Part shown: piece by piece, positions 63,716 through 64,000 of the stretch
How the letters are laid out: each line of letters begins with the position of its first letter
Position numbering within the stretch: position 1 is the stretch's first letter
From: Dolichospermum sp. FACHB-1091
Lineage (GTDB): Bacteria > Cyanobacteriota > Cyanobacteriia > Cyanobacteriales > Nostocaceae
NCBI RefSeq assembly: GCF_014697585.1
Contig: NZ_JACJSB010000020.1
Coordinates: forward strand, 18,069 to 82,068
Length of the DNA stretch: 64,000 nt
Reading direction: 5' to 3'
Position numbers and translations under genes: made by a program
The notes under the pieces: generated by a model
What the model was told of the DNA's origin: nothing
Database searches by the model: none
What the model saw: only the letters and a program-made list of their open reading frames with translations

Positions 63716-64000
63716 TCACGCTTTAGCCAAACGCGATAAATTAATTGCAGCGTTTAGATCCCTATCTATCTCAAAACCACAGTTCTCACAGCAATAAATT
63801 CTTTCGGATAAAGAAAGATTTTCTTTTTTATGCCCACATCGAGAACAGGTTTTACTTGATGGATAAAATCTATCAGCAATTATAATCTCACAACCAAACT
63901 TTTTAGCTTTATATTCTAGCTGACGCTTAAACTCATGAAACCCACAATCAGCTATTGCTTGGGCTAATTTATGGTTTGATAACATCCCTGAAACATTCAA
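63716..64000 (-). CDS. tnpB: TnpB (RNA-guided nuclease of IS200/IS605), C-terminal part
   Basis: The last 94 or so codons of a gene entering from the right edge. FGCEIIIADRFYPSSKTCSR then CGHKKENLSLSERIYCCENC has the zinc-finger pairs C-x2-C and C-x2-C (about 45-75), and CGFEIDRDLNAAINLSRLAK (about 75-93) carries the last RuvC-like Asp (DRDLNAA). These are the C-terminal hallmarks of TnpB/OrfB. Full length and catalytic residues upstream cannot be judged here. TnpB is the ancestor type of Cas12. Confidence 0.88.
   Translation of the reverse strand: MNVSGMLSNHKLAQAIADCGFHEFKRQLEYKAKKFGCEIIIADRFYPSSKTCSRCGHKKENLSLSERIYCCENCGFEIDRDLNAAINLSRLAKA

Overview
The window is chromosomal DNA of a filamentous, AT-rich cyanobacterium, most likely a heterocyst-forming member of the Nostocales (Anabaena/Dolichospermum/Nostoc-like). 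The photosynthesis genes (psbO, psaI, psbEFLJ, rubredoxin-ycf48, ndhCKJ, two petF ferredoxins, orange carotenoid protein) settle the phylum. The fused molybdate transporter modBC, abundant HIP1 octamers (GCGATCGC), heptameric short tandem repeats (STRR) and small inverted-repeat elements point to the order. The lineage is an inference from gene content; no rRNA or tRNA gene was seen.

Layout. 1-6.1 kb: start of an HlyD-type adaptor, an alpha/beta hydrolase, rpoZ, a HAD phosphatase, an MGT-type glycosyltransferase and a TPR protein. 6.2-11.3 kb: a WD40 protein, ruvB and hisF, the last two separated by a 0.5 kb STRR/MITE-like region. 11.3-16 kb: small membrane proteins, a DUF1350 protein, a response regulator/PP2C phosphatase facing a STAS protein, and an HTH/GrpE-like fusion. 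16-25 kb: SpoIID-like protein, duplicated ferredoxin genes, bvdR-map, an I42 protease inhibitor, pentapeptide and TPR proteins, and a CadD-like transporter. 25-33 kb: rsmE, two glycosyltransferase-family genes, modBC, and a DyP peroxidase with a partner gene. 33-45.3 kb: PD-(D/E)XK-like protein, NrdG-like radical SAM, gpmI, secG, an M10-type peptidase, ocp, GT4 glycosyltransferase, an MFS-recO-deoC block and a ferrochelatase-like protein ending in a natural six-histidine tail. 46-49.5 kb: ftsZ and ftsQ, 1.2 kb apart. 50-59.4 kb: an amylase-like remnant, psbO, sigF, psaI, the rubredoxin-ycf48-psbEFLJ cluster and ndhCKJ. 59.6-64 kb: accessory region with a RloA/RloB-type ATPase/TOPRIM pair (predicted anti-phage), a decayed copy of the ndhC-ndhK junction, a Uma2 protein with a heptad-repeat tail, ridA, and the right end of an IS200/IS605 element with tnpB.

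How genes may work together. psbO, psbEFLJ, ycf48 and rubredoxin serve photosystem II structure and assembly; psaI belongs to photosystem I; ndhCKJ form part of the NDH-1 complex, which accepts electrons from ferredoxin (petF copies); OCP gives photoprotection; bvdR acts on bilins. The response-regulator phosphatase plus STAS protein form a partner-switching module that could control a group 3 sigma factor such as the SigF encoded here.

Most unusual features: the RloA/RloB pair bracketed by ndhC-ndhK sequences; a family of short inverted-repeat elements carrying a heptamer array in the middle; a roughly 600 bp duplication that created the two petF genes and copied the tail of the neighbouring gene; the HTH/GrpE fusion; and the DyP pair separated by a 16 bp perfect stem-loop.
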